A stretch of 64,000 bases of DNA from Heyndrickxia oleronia (GCF_017809215.1 NZ_CP065424.1:3070001-3134000); one strand, 5' to 3'; shown: positions 27,213 through 36,294, counted from the first letter of the stretch. A program made the numbers and translations. The notes: generated by a model from the sequence alone, not told the origin.

Positions 27213-28811
27213 TTATTGATAGGCAGAAATTGAAAAGCTTTGATCAATTATTAATTTTTCCATTACTCGAATTAAACTTTTAAGCTGTTTTAAATCATTG
27301 TTTGCATTCATTAAAGCAATTTGTATCCAATTATTTTCTATTAAATATCGATTACGATAATGGACTAAAAATCCATTTAAATATAAGTCTTCACCAATTG
27401 CAAGGGAAGATAGTTCTTTAGGGATTGCGATCGTTAAAACACATGGTGAGGAATGTTGATTATCAATAACAAAATGGAAGCCCTTATCCTTGAACATTTC
27501 ACATGCTTGAATAAATATCGATCTTCTTTCTTTAATAAAGGATGGATCCAAAAACTTGTCTAAGGCAACATTTAAAGCATGGAATAAGTTTGAGCTTTGG
27601 GAAAAAGGAATACCTTCACACTTTTCATAATAAGAAATATCCAAATATCTCGGGACAGGATATGATAAGTTTTCCAAAGAATTATAAAAAACAAAAGATA
27701 AACCGGTATAGCTGCCAATGGCTTTTCCCGAAACTCCTGTTGCTAGGTATGTATGTTGCAGGTCCAATGGCACCGCTCCTATAGAACTAATAGCATCTAC
27801 ACATAACTTAACAGAATATTGCTTACATAAAGATTCAATCTTTTTAAAATCATTGAGCATGCCAGTGGAAGTTTCACAATGAACAAACCATAACCAATCA
27901 TAATTACCTTCCATTAATTTATTTTCTATTTCCTCTATTAGAAAAGAGGTTCCCCAATCATAAGATATATGGTCAAACGTAAGCTGAAATCTCTCTGCAT
28001 GATCAACTAAACGATCACCAAATTCACCATTCGTTAGTATTAATCCTTTCGAATTTAAACCTGCTAAATGAGCTGCAACCGCATCATTGCTTAAAGTTCC
28101 TGAACCTGTCAGGATAGCCACTTGCTTAGCATTTGTCATTTCTTTTAATTTCGTTTTAACAGCAGCTACCATATTACTATGTTCTTCTGAGCGATGCCAT
28201 ATCGGTTGCTGATCAAAAGCTGTTTGTACCTCCTTATCAATTGCAACAGGACCAGGTAAGAAAGAACGAACATGACTGATCATTTGTAGTGCATCACTAG
28301 TTAAAAATGTTCTCTTTGTTAAATACATTGGTTGAAATAAAGCTTCATCTTTCCCTACTAAATGTGCAAAAGGCTGAAATCCTAAATGGCGATATAGCTT
28401 ACTTTGTCTAGTTGTTCCAGATATAAATGCGATATCATGACCTTTTTGAAGGCAATAGCGAATAAGCCCTCCTGTAAGTGCTGTAAACACACGACCATTT
28501 CTATAAGTTTTTTTTACAGCTAGCAATCTTACCTCACAAGGTTTTATGAATGAAAAATTTAAATATTCCTCTATTACTCCTAATTTTTCGTCAAGCGAGA
28601 ACGGTCTAATATCTCGGATTGCCATCATTCCGATAACTTCGGAATCATGCTTACATATAATATATTGATTTTCTGCATGGAAACGATCGAGTAATTTCTT
28701 CTTATCATTTTGCTCATGCTGTGGTATTTCCTCTACAAACGTTTCATAATTCAAATCAAAAATTTGATCAAACTCATCTTTATCCCTTGCCATTTTAATC
28801 GTAAAACTCAT
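27213..28811 (-). CDS. GNAT acyltransferase / class-V aminotransferase fusion
   Basis: 532-aa two-domain enzyme not named in B. subtilis. Residues about 1-165 form a GNAT-like fold: LNYETFVEEIPQHEQ near the start recalls N-acyl-amino-acid/homoserine-lactone synthases, followed by VRLLAVKKTYRNGRVFTAL and YRHLGFQPF. Residues about 185-520 form a PLP class-V aminotransferase: FLPGPVAI, HRSEEHSNM, TGSGTLSNDAVAA, VDAISSIGAVPLDL, and the PLP Lys in VSGKAIGSYTG. The ATG at 28811 lies 16 bp after the upstream PlsY-like gene, suggesting an operon. Substrates unknown; an acylated amine or amino acid is inference. Confidence 0.8.
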   Translation of the reverse strand: MSFTIKMARDKDEFDQIFDLNYETFVEEIPQHEQNDKKKLLDRFHAENQYIICKHDSEVIGMMAIRDIRPFSLDEKLGVIEEYLNFSFIKPCEVRLLAVKKTYRNGRVFTALTGGLIRYCLQKGHDIAFISGTTRQSKLYRHLGFQPFAHLVGKDEALFQPMYLTKRTFLTSDALQMISHVRSFLPGPVAIDKEVQTAFDQQPIWHRSEEHSNMVAAVKTKLKEMTNAKQVAILTGSGTLSNDAVAAHLAGLNSKGLILTNGEFGDRLVDHAERFQLTFDHISYDWGTSFLIEEIENKLMEGNYDWLWFVHCETSTGMLNDFKKIESLCKQYSVKLCVDAISSIGAVPLDLQHTYLATGVSGKAIGSYTGLSFVFYNSLENLSYPVPRYLDISYYEKCEGIPFSQSSNLFHALNVALDKFLDPSFIKERRSIFIQACEMFKDKGFHFVIDNQHSSPCVLTIAIPKELSSLAIGEDLYLNGFLVHYRNRYLIENNWIQIALMNANNDLKQLKSLIRVMEKLIIDQSFSISAYQ

Positions 28812-28827
28812 TCTCCATCCCCCACAA

Positions 28828-29373
28828 TTACTTTTTTTCTCTATGTCTTAATATAATGATGAATGCAATTATGGCAATAATAATGCTCCCCCATATATTT
28901 CTATCGTAAAAAAACAAAAAAAATGGTGTTGTCATGATTGCTATAAGGCCTGACTTTGTAAATGATCTATTCAAGAGAAATAAAATTAGAAATACAAAAA
29001 CAAAACTAAATGTTGAAAAGGGGGATACAGAAAGTAATCCTCCTATAAACGATGCAACCCCTTTTCCTCCTTGAAATTTATAAATAATAGGATAAATATG
29101 TCCAATGACTACACAAAATAAGGCAATGGATTGGCCCAGAATTCCCAGACCAGCTACTTGGGCTACCCAACATATAAGATAAGCTTTTAGCATATCCCCA
29201 ATTAAAACTAGTAAAAACCCCGTTTTTCCAAAAGATCTTCCTGCATTCCTTGCACCTGGATTGCCACTGCCTAATTGAAAAACATTTTTGCGATAAATAA
29301 GGAGACCTATTATATGAGCACTTAGAATTTGTCCCACACAATAAGCAAGTATGTAAATAAAAACTGTCTGCAA
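28828..29373 (-). CDS. PlsY-like acyl-phosphate:glycerol-3-phosphate acyltransferase paralogue
   Basis: 181-aa membrane protein of the PlsY family, with about five to seven hydrophobic segments. Motif 1 is GSGNPGARNAGRSFGK (usual SGNPGATN: Thr replaced by Arg), motif 2 DMLKAYL (usual KG: Gly replaced by Ala), motif 3 GHIYPIIYKFQGGKGVASF is canonical. The start is TTG at 29373 with AAAGGA upstream. The housekeeping plsY normally lies elsewhere (yneS locus), so this is probably a second copy with altered specificity. The dapA terminator isolates it from the dap operon; no convincing own promoter was found. Confidence 0.82.
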   Translation of the reverse strand: MQTVFIYILAYCVGQILSAHIIGLLIYRKNVFQLGSGNPGARNAGRSFGKTGFLLVLIGDMLKAYLICWVAQVAGLGILGQSIALFCVVIGHIYPIIYKFQGGKGVASFIGGLLSVSPFSTFSFVFVFLILFLLNRSFTKSGLIAIMTTPFFLFFYDRNIWGSIIIAIIAFIIILRHREKK

Positions 29374-29493
29374 TCTTCTCTTCCTTTACAATAATCTATT
29401 TCCTAAATAAGTTATCAAAAATTTACTAAAGGAATTTATATAATATTATGTTTCTATATTACCATTATTTTCAGATATTTGAACAAGAACAGA

Positions 29494-29539
29494 TAAAAAA
29501 AGATTGGCCTACCTAAAAAATCACTTTGGTAGGCCAATC
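29494..29539 (-). terminator. terminator of the dpaA-dapA operon
   Basis: Minus strand GATTGGCCTACC/GGTAGGCCAATC, a perfect 12-bp stem with a 14-nt loop, followed by TTTTTTTATCTG. Very strong; it insulates the following cassette. Confidence 0.93.
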
Positions 29540-29544
29540 CATTT

Positions 29545-30420
29545 TTATTTATAACTATTTAACAGTTCTGTCAGACTAATTCTTTCAGACTCTGAAAGTG
29601 GCACGAGTGGTAAACGTACTGATCCGACATCCAATCCTTTTAATTGTAAGGCTGTTTTTATTGGTACAGGACTTGGAGCCGTAAATAGCCCCTTCATTAT
29701 TGGTAACAGCTGTTGATGAAGTTTTGCAGCTTCTTTATTTGAACCATTTAAAAATGCCTGAATCATTTCCTGCATTTCATTCCCAATAATATGAGAAGCT
29801 ACAGAAATAATCCCTTGCCCTCCAATTGATAGTACCGGTATAGTGATTCCATCGTCCCCACTATATAATTCGAAATCATCTGGAGTATTTGCGATAATAT
29901 GTGTCATCGCATCTAGGTCGCCACTCGCTTCTTTCACAGCGACAATATTAGATATATCCGCCAATCTAATTATTGTTTCAGGATGGATATTGATGACTGA
30001 GCGTCCTGGAATATTATAAACCATTACAGGCAATGTTGTACTTTCAGCAATTGCTTTAAAATGCTGAAATATTCCTTCTTGATTTGGTTTATTGTAGTAA
30101 GGGGCTACAATCATAATTGCATCTACACCGGAAGCCTCTGCTTTTTTTGTTAATTCAATCGAAGCATATGTGTTGTTACTTCCTGTTCCTGCTATGACTG
30201 GAATCCTTCCATTAACTGTTTTTACTACATGTCTAAAAAGGGCTACTTTTTCTTCTGTTGATAAAGTAGGAGATTCCCCTGTTGTTCCAGCAACAACTAA
30301 TGAATCCGATCCATTATCAATTAAATATTCAATTAGTTGACTCGTTTTCTGAAAATCGATATTCCCTTTATTATCAAAAGGGGTGACCATTGCGGTTGAT
30401 ACTCTACCAAAATGAGCCAT
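29545..30420 (-). CDS. dapA: 4-hydroxy-tetrahydrodipicolinate synthase
   Basis: 291-aa class I aldolase-fold enzyme condensing aspartate semialdehyde with pyruvate, the branch-point step to lysine, diaminopimelate and dipicolinate. It shows GTTGESPTL for pyruvate binding, the Tyr in VMVYNIPGRS and the Schiff-base Lys in IVAVKEASGDL. The ATG at 30420 follows AAGGAG and lies 5 bp after dapG. In this operon it supplies substrate to DpaAB for spore dipicolinate. Confidence 0.97.
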   Translation of the reverse strand: MAHFGRVSTAMVTPFDNKGNIDFQKTSQLIEYLIDNGSDSLVVAGTTGESPTLSTEEKVALFRHVVKTVNGRIPVIAGTGSNNTYASIELTKKAEASGVDAIMIVAPYYNKPNQEGIFQHFKAIAESTTLPVMVYNIPGRSVINIHPETIIRLADISNIVAVKEASGDLDAMTHIIANTPDDFELYSGDDGITIPVLSIGGQGIISVASHIIGNEMQEMIQAFLNGSNKEAAKLHQQLLPIMKGLFTAPSPVPIKTALQLKGLDVGSVRLPLVPLSESERISLTELLNSYK

Positions 30421-30425
30421 CTATA

Positions 30426-31673
30426 TCACTCCTTCATAACCTTAACATCTGATCGTTCTTCTTGAAGATTAAATTCATCATGAAGAGCATTGACTGCTTC
30501 GACTAAATCCTCTTCTTTCACTAATACCCAAATTGTCGTATGACTATCTGCTGACTGAAGAATTCTTATCCCTCTTTCAGATAAAGCAGATACTATTTTG
30601 TATGTCACACCTGGGACACCTGCTATTCCTGCACCTACAACCGATACTTTTGCACAGCCTCTTTCTACAATGGGAGCATGGCCAAGAGATTTTAGAATTG
30701 CTTCAGCTTTGTCAATCAAATCTTCCGCTACTGTATATACCACTCCAGTTGGCGAAATATTGATAAAATCAACACTAATATGCTCATTAGCCATTGCTTT
30801 AAATACTTCTGATTGCAAATCATATTGTCCATCTTTTGCTACCACTTTTATTTGTGATACTTTTGATAAGTGTGCGATCCCAGTTACTAAACGCTCTCTA
30901 ATAGCATCAGCACCCTTGTTTTCCCTGTAGACAGAAGTAACTAATGTTCCTAAATCATCTGAATAGGTTGACCGAATCCGTATTGGAACCTTTGCCTGCA
31001 TCGCAATTTCAACAGCACGAGGATGAATGACCTTCGCACCTTGATAAGCCATGTTGCATACTTCATTATAAGTTACTACAGGCAATCGTCTCGCGTTCTG
31101 AGCAATTCTAGGATCTGCTGTCATGATTCCATTAACATCAGTAAAAATATCTATCCATTCTGCATTTAAAGCTACTCCAAGGGCAGCTGCAGATGTATCG
31201 CTACCTCCACGCCCAATTGTTGTTACATCCCCATTAGGTGCTGCACCTTGAAAACCTGCAACAACGATACAATCAAAGATCTTTAATTCACGAAGAATAC
31301 GATCTGTCTTCATTTTTATAATTTTTGCATTTGTATGCTCTGAATTGGTACGAAACCCAGCTTGAAAACCGGTTAAAGCAGTGGATCGAATCCCGTTTTC
31401 TAATAACATATTAGAAAAAACCAAACTTGAAATAATTTCGCCACAAGATAATAAAGAATCCTGTTCTCTTTTACTTAAATGTGTATTAGACCCATTTACC
31501 ATTGACAATAATGTATCAGTTGCATAAGGGTCACCATTTCTTCCCATCGCAGAAACAACTACCACTACTTTATAACCATCATCCAATGCACCCTGAATAT
31601 GTTTTAGGGCATATTGTCGACTTTCTTCATCACGTACTGATGTACCACCAAATTTTTGCACAATCAGTTTCAT
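30426..31673 (-). CDS. dapG: aspartokinase I (DapG)
   Basis: 415-aa aspartate kinase that starts the aspartate pathway; the DapG isoform is diaminopimelate-inhibited in B. subtilis. It begins KLIVQKFGGTSV, has GRGGSDTSAAALG and two C-terminal ACT domains (ANEHISVDFINIS; SERGIRILQSADSHTTIWVLV). I take the second of two adjacent ATGs (31673) because GAGGTG is spaced better to it. It lies 52 bp after asd and 5 bp before dapA. Confidence 0.95.
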   Translation of the reverse strand: MKLIVQKFGGTSVRDEESRQYALKHIQGALDDGYKVVVVVSAMGRNGDPYATDTLLSMVNGSNTHLSKREQDSLLSCGEIISSLVFSNMLLENGIRSTALTGFQAGFRTNSEHTNAKIIKMKTDRILRELKIFDCIVVAGFQGAAPNGDVTTIGRGGSDTSAAALGVALNAEWIDIFTDVNGIMTADPRIAQNARRLPVVTYNEVCNMAYQGAKVIHPRAVEIAMQAKVPIRIRSTYSDDLGTLVTSVYRENKGADAIRERLVTGIAHLSKVSQIKVVAKDGQYDLQSEVFKAMANEHISVDFINISPTGVVYTVAEDLIDKAEAILKSLGHAPIVERGCAKVSVVGAGIAGVPGVTYKIVSALSERGIRILQSADSHTTIWVLVKEEDLVEAVNALHDEFNLQEERSDVKVMKE

Positions 31674-31725
31674 CATAACACCTCAAGAATTGATATAAGA
31701 ATTAATACAACTATTAATCATATCA

Positions 31726-32772
31726 CTATTTTACTAAACCAAGCTTAACCAAGCTTTCGGCAATCTGTACTGAATTCCATGCAGCACCTTTTAATAAATT
31801 ATCAGAAACAACCCACATATGGAACCCCTTATCTTCATCTAAATCTTTTCGGATCCTTCCAACAAAAACATCACTTTTTCCAACTGCATATGCAGGCATT
31901 GGATATAACTGCTCCTTAGGGTTATCCTGAAGAGTTACACCATCTGCATCACGTAATAAGGATCGAATATCCTCTACTTCAATGCTCTCATGTTGTACCT
32001 CAAAATAAACCGACTCTGAATGTCCTGTTTCAACAGGAAGGCGTACACATGTAGCTGCTACCTTTAATTCAGGCATATGCATGATTTTCTTCGTTTCATT
32101 AATCATTTTCATTTCTTCAAAGGTATATCCATTTTCTTCAAATTTATCTATTTGCGGAACTGCGTTGAACGCAATTTGATAATGTTTTTTATCCCCTTTA
32201 ACCGGTAATATTTCCGGGTTAAAGGATTCACCCTTAATGATTGAATGTGTCTGATTGTGTAATTCAGCAATGGCTGCTGCACCGGCTCCAGATACTGCTT
32301 GATAGGTTGACACGATTACTTTGTCTAATCCATATGCCTTTCGAATTGGTTCTAAGGCAACAACCATTTGAATAGTTGAGCAATTTGGATTTGCAATTAT
32401 TCCGTTATGGGATTTTAGATCCTCTTCATTCACTTCCGGTACAACAAGTGGGACTTCAGGATCCATTCGGAACGCACTTGTATTATCGATTACAATCGCA
32501 CCACGTTTAACTGCTTCCTTTGCAAACAGCTTAGAAATATTTCCACCTGCACTAAAAAGTGCAATATCCACACCTTCAAAACTTTCAGGTTTCGCTTCCA
32601 TGACAACAATATCTTCATCTTTAAATTTCAGAACTGTACCAGCTGACCGTGATGAAGATAAGAGTGTAAGTTTCTTTATTGGAAAATCCTTTGTTTCTAA
32701 TGTACGAAGCATTTGTTGTCCAACTGCTCCAGTTGCTCCTACTACAGCTACATGAAAACCTGTTGTTGCCAT
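31726..32772 (-). CDS. asd: aspartate-semialdehyde dehydrogenase
   Basis: 348-aa NADPH enzyme reducing aspartyl phosphate. It carries the Rossmann motif [13 protein letters not shown] at the N-terminus, the active-site Cys in [10 protein letters not shown], and [14 protein letters not shown] with the catalytic His. I choose the ATG at 32772 ([12 protein letters not shown]) with AAGGGG upstream; a start at 32790 has no site. It follows dpaB by about 230 bp containing a hairpin, so asd-dapG-dapA may also be expressed in vegetative cells from a separate promoter that I could not identify with confidence. Confidence 0.96.
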   Translation of the reverse strand: MATTGFHVAVVGATGAVGQQMLRTLETKDFPIKKLTLLSSSRSAGTVLKFKDEDIVVMEAKPESFEGVDIALFSAGGNISKLFAKEAVKRGAIVIDNTSAFRMDPEVPLVVPEVNEEDLKSHNGIIANPNCSTIQMVVALEPIRKAYGLDKVIVSTYQAVSGAGAAAIAELHNQTHSIIKGESFNPEILPVKGDKKHYQIAFNAVPQIDKFEENGYTFEEMKMINETKKIMHMPELKVAATCVRLPVETGHSESVYFEVQHESIEVEDIRSLLRDADGVTLQDNPKEQLYPMPAYAVGKSDVFVGRIRKDLDEDKGFHMWVVSDNLLKGAAWNSVQIAESLVKLGLVK

Positions 32773-32939
32773 AAAACATTCCCCTTCCACTTTTACACCT
32801 TACTTTTTTATTAAAGGTTATTTTTCTTATAATAAATGCTTAAATAATAAATTTTATTTTATCATATATATCGTTGTTTCTATACTTTTTTATGCTAATT
32901 TGCTAAAAAGAGAATGTTAAACTTATTTCATTGCAGAAG

Positions 32940-32972
32940 GGCTGTCTCATAAATTGACTTATTGAGACAGCC
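32940..32972. terminator. GGCTGTCTCA/TGAGACAGCC hairpin between dpaB and asd
   Basis: Perfect 10-bp stem with a 13-nt loop. The T-rich tail (TCTATTTTATTT) lies on the plus side; on the minus side, the direction of transcription, the tail is CTTCTGC. It may therefore only slow readthrough from dpaB to asd, or be a dispersed palindrome. Confidence 0.45.
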
Positions 32973-33006
32973 TCTATTTTATTTATTGGAAAAATTTTTA
33001 TTTTAC

Positions 33007-33603
33007 CTATTCATCACGAAAACGTTCTACAATGACTGGTTGAAGTTGCTTCCCTTCGAGAGCAGCTTCGACTGTGTCTTGTAAGGATGACATTCTGGCT
33101 ACCATTGAGTTAGGCTTCTTTTCAGGATCATCCTGTCCGTAAGGTATAAAATAAATATTTTTTGTAGACATTAAACGCATTAAATTCACGCCATTTAAAC
33201 CTAGTGCATCATTTGTTGAGATACCCAATACAACAGGTTTCCCATTTCTTAATGTAGCTTTAGCAGCCATAAGAACAGGTGAATCAGTTAAAGCATTCGC
33301 CATTTTACTCATCGAATTACCAGTTAATGGTGAAATCACCATACAATCGAGTGGTAGCTTTGGCCCAAGAGGTTCAGCATCTACAATTGTATCAATCACC
33401 TTACGACCTGTCACTTCTTCAATTTTTTCGATCCACTCTTCACCTGCTCCAAATCTTGTAGTTGTACTTTTGACAGTAAATGTAACGACGGGAATCACTT
33501 CTGCACCTGCATCTACCAATTTCTTTATTTCAGGATAAACAGCATCGTAAGTGCAATGAGATCCTGTTAATCCAAATCCGATTCTTTTCCCTTGTAAACT
33601 CAT
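33007..33603 (-). CDS. spoVFB: dipicolinate synthase subunit B
   Basis: 198-aa flavoprotein-like subunit (DpaB) of dipicolinate synthase in the mother cell. It resembles phosphopantothenoylcysteine decarboxylase-type flavoproteins: IGFGLTGSHCTYDAVYPEIKKL at the N-terminus and VISPLTGNSMSKMANALTDSPVLMAAKA inside. The ATG at 33603 immediately follows the dpaA TAA, with AAAGGGG within the dpaA end, so the two are translated together. Confidence 0.96.
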   Translation of the reverse strand: MSLQGKRIGFGLTGSHCTYDAVYPEIKKLVDAGAEVIPVVTFTVKSTTTRFGAGEEWIEKIEEVTGRKVIDTIVDAEPLGPKLPLDCMVISPLTGNSMSKMANALTDSPVLMAAKATLRNGKPVVLGISTNDALGLNGVNLMRLMSTKNIYFIPYGQDDPEKKPNSMVARMSSLQDTVEAALEGKQLQPVIVERFRDE

Positions 33604-34503
33604 TTATAATGACCCCTTTCTTTTAATTACATCTTCATCTAAAAGCTGTACTAATACATTACCAAGGATTTGACCTGCAGATTTAGGCGCAACAATACCA
33701 GGTAGACTTGGTGCTAATAATGCTTTAATTCCTCTTTTTTCTGCATAACGAAAATCTGTTCCACCTGGTTTAGATGCTAAATCAATAATTAATGTTTGAG
33801 TGGGCATTTTTTGAATGATTGCAGCGTTAACAATTAAATGTGGAATTGTATTAATACAAATATCAAGATCCTTTACTTCATTTCCCAAATCATTTAAATG
33901 AAAAGGCTGTAATCCCATCTCTTGAATTCGTGCAATATGTTCTGTCTTTCTTGCGCCTACCTTCACCTTTGCCCCTAAATGGTGAAAGGCTCTAGCAACA
34001 CTCATTCCAACCCTACCTAAACCTAATACTGCTACAGTGGAACCATGAATAGTAAATTCAGTATGTTGAATAGCCATCATAATGGTTCCTTCAACTGTTG
34101 GAATTGAGTTGTATATTGCTACATCGTCGCGTTCAAATAATTTCACCAGTTTACGATTCGCTTTTTTAGTTATATGATCTAAATAAGAATTACTGATCCC
34201 CGAATAAATCGTGCAATGTGACGGGGTTTTTAAAAGGATATCTTCCGTTAATATCACTTCTTCATTGGAAAATATCGTATCTACTTCCCCCTCTTGATTT
34301 GTTCCTGGAACAGGTAAAATAATGGCATCAATTTCGCTAAAATTCACTTCATTTATCTTTTCTTTATAAACTCCTGAGAAAACATGATCTAATTGCTCAA
34401 ATCCTATTAAAGACAGTCTTGCGTCTAATTCTGCTAATTTGCGGATTACCTCAAGCTGACGAGCGTCTCCTCCAATTACGGCAATCTGCAATCCTGTCAA
34501 CAT
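33604..34503 (-). CDS. spoVFA: dipicolinate synthase subunit A
   Basis: 299-aa NAD(P)-binding subunit (DpaA) that oxidises dihydrodipicolinate to dipicolinic acid for spore core dehydration and heat resistance. It has an N-terminal domain starting MLTGLQIAVIGGDARQLEVI, and a Rossmann fold at VAVLGLGRVGMSVARAFHHLG. I take the ATG at 34503 with AAGGTG upstream; earlier GTG/TTG codons are within or next to that site. A SigK promoter sits about 45 bp upstream. Confidence 0.96.
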   Translation of the reverse strand: MLTGLQIAVIGGDARQLEVIRKLAELDARLSLIGFEQLDHVFSGVYKEKINEVNFSEIDAIILPVPGTNQEGEVDTIFSNEEVILTEDILLKTPSHCTIYSGISNSYLDHITKKANRKLVKLFERDDVAIYNSIPTVEGTIMMAIQHTEFTIHGSTVAVLGLGRVGMSVARAFHHLGAKVKVGARKTEHIARIQEMGLQPFHLNDLGNEVKDLDICINTIPHLIVNAAIIQKMPTQTLIIDLASKPGGTDFRYAEKRGIKALLAPSLPGIVAPKSAGQILGNVLVQLLDEDVIKRKGSL

Positions 34504-34546
34504 CAATATCGTCACCTTCTTAAAAGATTATCGCCTATCACTTCAA

Positions 34547-34575
34547 TATCTTATGTGGAGTAATTGAATTCGGTG
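34547..34575 (-). promoter_or_regulatory. SigK promoter of spoVFAB
   Basis: Minus strand CACC (34575-34572), exactly 16 bp, CATAAGATA (34555-34547). This matches the SigK consensus mACm-N16/17-CATAnnnTA at every fixed position. SigK control of dpaAB is established in B. subtilis. Confidence 0.85.
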
Positions 34576-34587
34576 ATTTATCTAATA

Positions 34588-34622
34588 AAAATAAAAACAG
34601 ATTGACTTTATTGCCAATCTGT
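34588..34622 (-). terminator. terminator of ymxH
   Basis: Minus strand ACAGATTG/CAATCTGT stem with a 10-nt loop, followed by TTTTATTTTT. It lies just after ymxH and just upstream of the SigK promoter. Confidence 0.85.
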
Positions 34623-34635
34623 CCTTTTTCATATT

Positions 34636-34875
34636 CTAATAGTTATTTTCAGGCACCTCGAGAATAATCATTTCTGAGCCAATGGTTCTAATATGCTGCC
34701 AAGGTACCCTTATTTCACTGCTTTGTTTCCGCATCCATTTACCGGTTGGGATAATTAACGATTGAATTTGTCCAGATTTTTCGTTAAATTCAATATCAGT
34801 ATGGCCTAATACTCCTAATCGTTCTGCTTTTTTAAAATCAACAATTTCCTTTCCACTTAATTCACTTAATCGCAT
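34636..34875 (-). CDS. ymxH: YlmC/YmxH family PRC-barrel protein
   Basis: 79-aa PRC-barrel-like protein (MRLSELSGKEIVDFKKAERL, ending MIILEVPENNY). Members are annotated as sporulation proteins; the biochemical role is unknown. The ATG at 34875 has AAAGGGG upstream. It follows mlpA and its terminator by about 90 bp and precedes spoVFA, the same order as in B. subtilis. Confidence 0.88.
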   Translation of the reverse strand: MRLSELSGKEIVDFKKAERLGVLGHTDIEFNEKSGQIQSLIIPTGKWMRKQSSEIRVPWQHIRTIGSEMIILEVPENNY

Positions 34876-34967
34876 AAAATATCCCCTTTCTCACCCCACT
34901 ATTCTATTACAATATATCGCTTGCCATCGTTTTTTAGAACATGCTTTCAATCTTCCATATGCACAAT

Positions 34968-34999
34968 AAAAAAACTGTCTGAAGGATTACTTCAGACAG
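34968..34999 (-). terminator. terminator of mlpA
   Basis: Perfect 10-bp stem CTGTCTGAAG/CTTCAGACAG on the minus strand with a 5-nt loop, followed by seven T. It lies 9 bp after the mlpA stop. Confidence 0.92.
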
Positions 35000-35008
35000 T
35001 GCAGTGTA

Positions 35009-36244
35009 TTAAATATTTTTTGGTAATCTTCCGTCAGGGCTTACTAAAGAAACAGAATAATGCGGAGTAAAGATTTTTTGAGCTAATTGATTAACTTGAT
35101 CAATTGAAACTTTGTCAATCACTTCGACAATTTCATCAAGTGACCGATGTTTCCCTAATAAGAGCTCATTCTTACCGTTTCTACTCATGCGACTATTCGT
35201 GCTTTCTAAACTTAGCATTAGGCTTCCTTTTAACTGCTCTTTACAATTTTGAACTTCTTTGACGGTTACACCAGTATTTTTTAAATTGTTTAACGTTGAT
35301 TGGATAGTATCAAATAAGTGATCTAATTGTTTAGCACCAGTACCGGCATAAATCGTTACCATCCCTGTATCCTTAAATGATGAATGATAGGAAAATACGG
35401 AATAAGCTAGTCCTTTTTGTTCGCGTACTTCTTGGAATAGTCTAGAAGACATACTACCCCCTAATATATTATTTAAAACAATCAAATCGTAAATGTCCTC
35501 ATGACCTATAGGTAACCCCTCAAACCCGAGGCATAGGTGTGCTTGTTCCGTATCCTTTTTTCTAACGGTCTTATTTGTATGAAAGGTAGGAATATGCTCA
35601 TTTCTATCAGTATTTCCTCCCTCATATGAACCAAATAGTGATTCAATTTCTTTAATAAAGGAATCAGACACATTTCCTGCAACAGATATAACTACTTGGT
35701 CCGGTGTATACATGTTGTGCATATATTCCTTAAGTGTTTGTCCCGTAAAAGTATCTAAAGTTTCCTCTGTACCTAGGATTGGATAACCTAATGGATGATT
35801 TTCATAGACTGCCTTACTTAACAGATCATGAACAATATCATCAGGGGTATCTTCATACATTTTTATTTCTTCATAAACTACATTTTTTTCCTTTTTTAAT
35901 TCCTCGTCAACAAATGTAGAGTTGAAGAACATATCCGCTAGTGTATCTAAAGCGAATTGTGCATGATTATCAAGTACTTTAGCATAATAGCAAGTATATT
36001 CTTTTGAAGTAAATGCATTAACTTGTCCGCCAATTGAATCAAATGCCTCAGCAATTTCCTTGGCACTCTTTGTTTTTGTACCTTTAAAAAACATATGTTC
36101 TAAAAAGTGGGATATCCCATTATTATCTGGATTTTCATTTCTTGAGCCTGTTCCTATCCATATTCCAATAGCAACTGAGCGAACCGTTGGGATTTCTTCA
36201 TGTACAATTCTAAGTCCGTTTTGGCATGTATATTTCTTTATCAA
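35009..36244 (-). CDS. mlpA: M16 family zinc peptidase MlpA
   Basis: 411-aa processing-peptidase-like M16 enzyme (YmxG). The HFLEH zinc motif is in GISHFLEHMFFKGT, with the downstream Glu in KNVVYEEIKMYEDTP. In B. subtilis loss of MlpA raises extracellular protease expression. The start is TTG at 36244 with GGAGG 8 bp upstream. It follows ylxY by 50 bp and ends in a strong terminator. Confidence 0.93.
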   Translation of the reverse strand: MIKKYTCQNGLRIVHEEIPTVRSVAIGIWIGTGSRNENPDNNGISHFLEHMFFKGTKTKSAKEIAEAFDSIGGQVNAFTSKEYTCYYAKVLDNHAQFALDTLADMFFNSTFVDEELKKEKNVVYEEIKMYEDTPDDIVHDLLSKAVYENHPLGYPILGTEETLDTFTGQTLKEYMHNMYTPDQVVISVAGNVSDSFIKEIESLFGSYEGGNTDRNEHIPTFHTNKTVRKKDTEQAHLCLGFEGLPIGHEDIYDLIVLNNILGGSMSSRLFQEVREQKGLAYSVFSYHSSFKDTGMVTIYAGTGAKQLDHLFDTIQSTLNNLKNTGVTVKEVQNCKEQLKGSLMLSLESTNSRMSRNGKNELLLGKHRSLDEIVEVIDKVSIDQVNQLAQKIFTPHYSVSLVSPDGRLPKNI

Positions 36245-36294
36245 TGTCTAATCCTCCAAACTAGGTGTATTCACTATTAGGTCTTCTGAGATAC

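Noticed and set aside
32773..32939. SigA promoter for asd
   Set aside because: Only poor combinations such as TTTAGC-17-TATAGA are present in this AT-rich stretch; not reliable enough to list.
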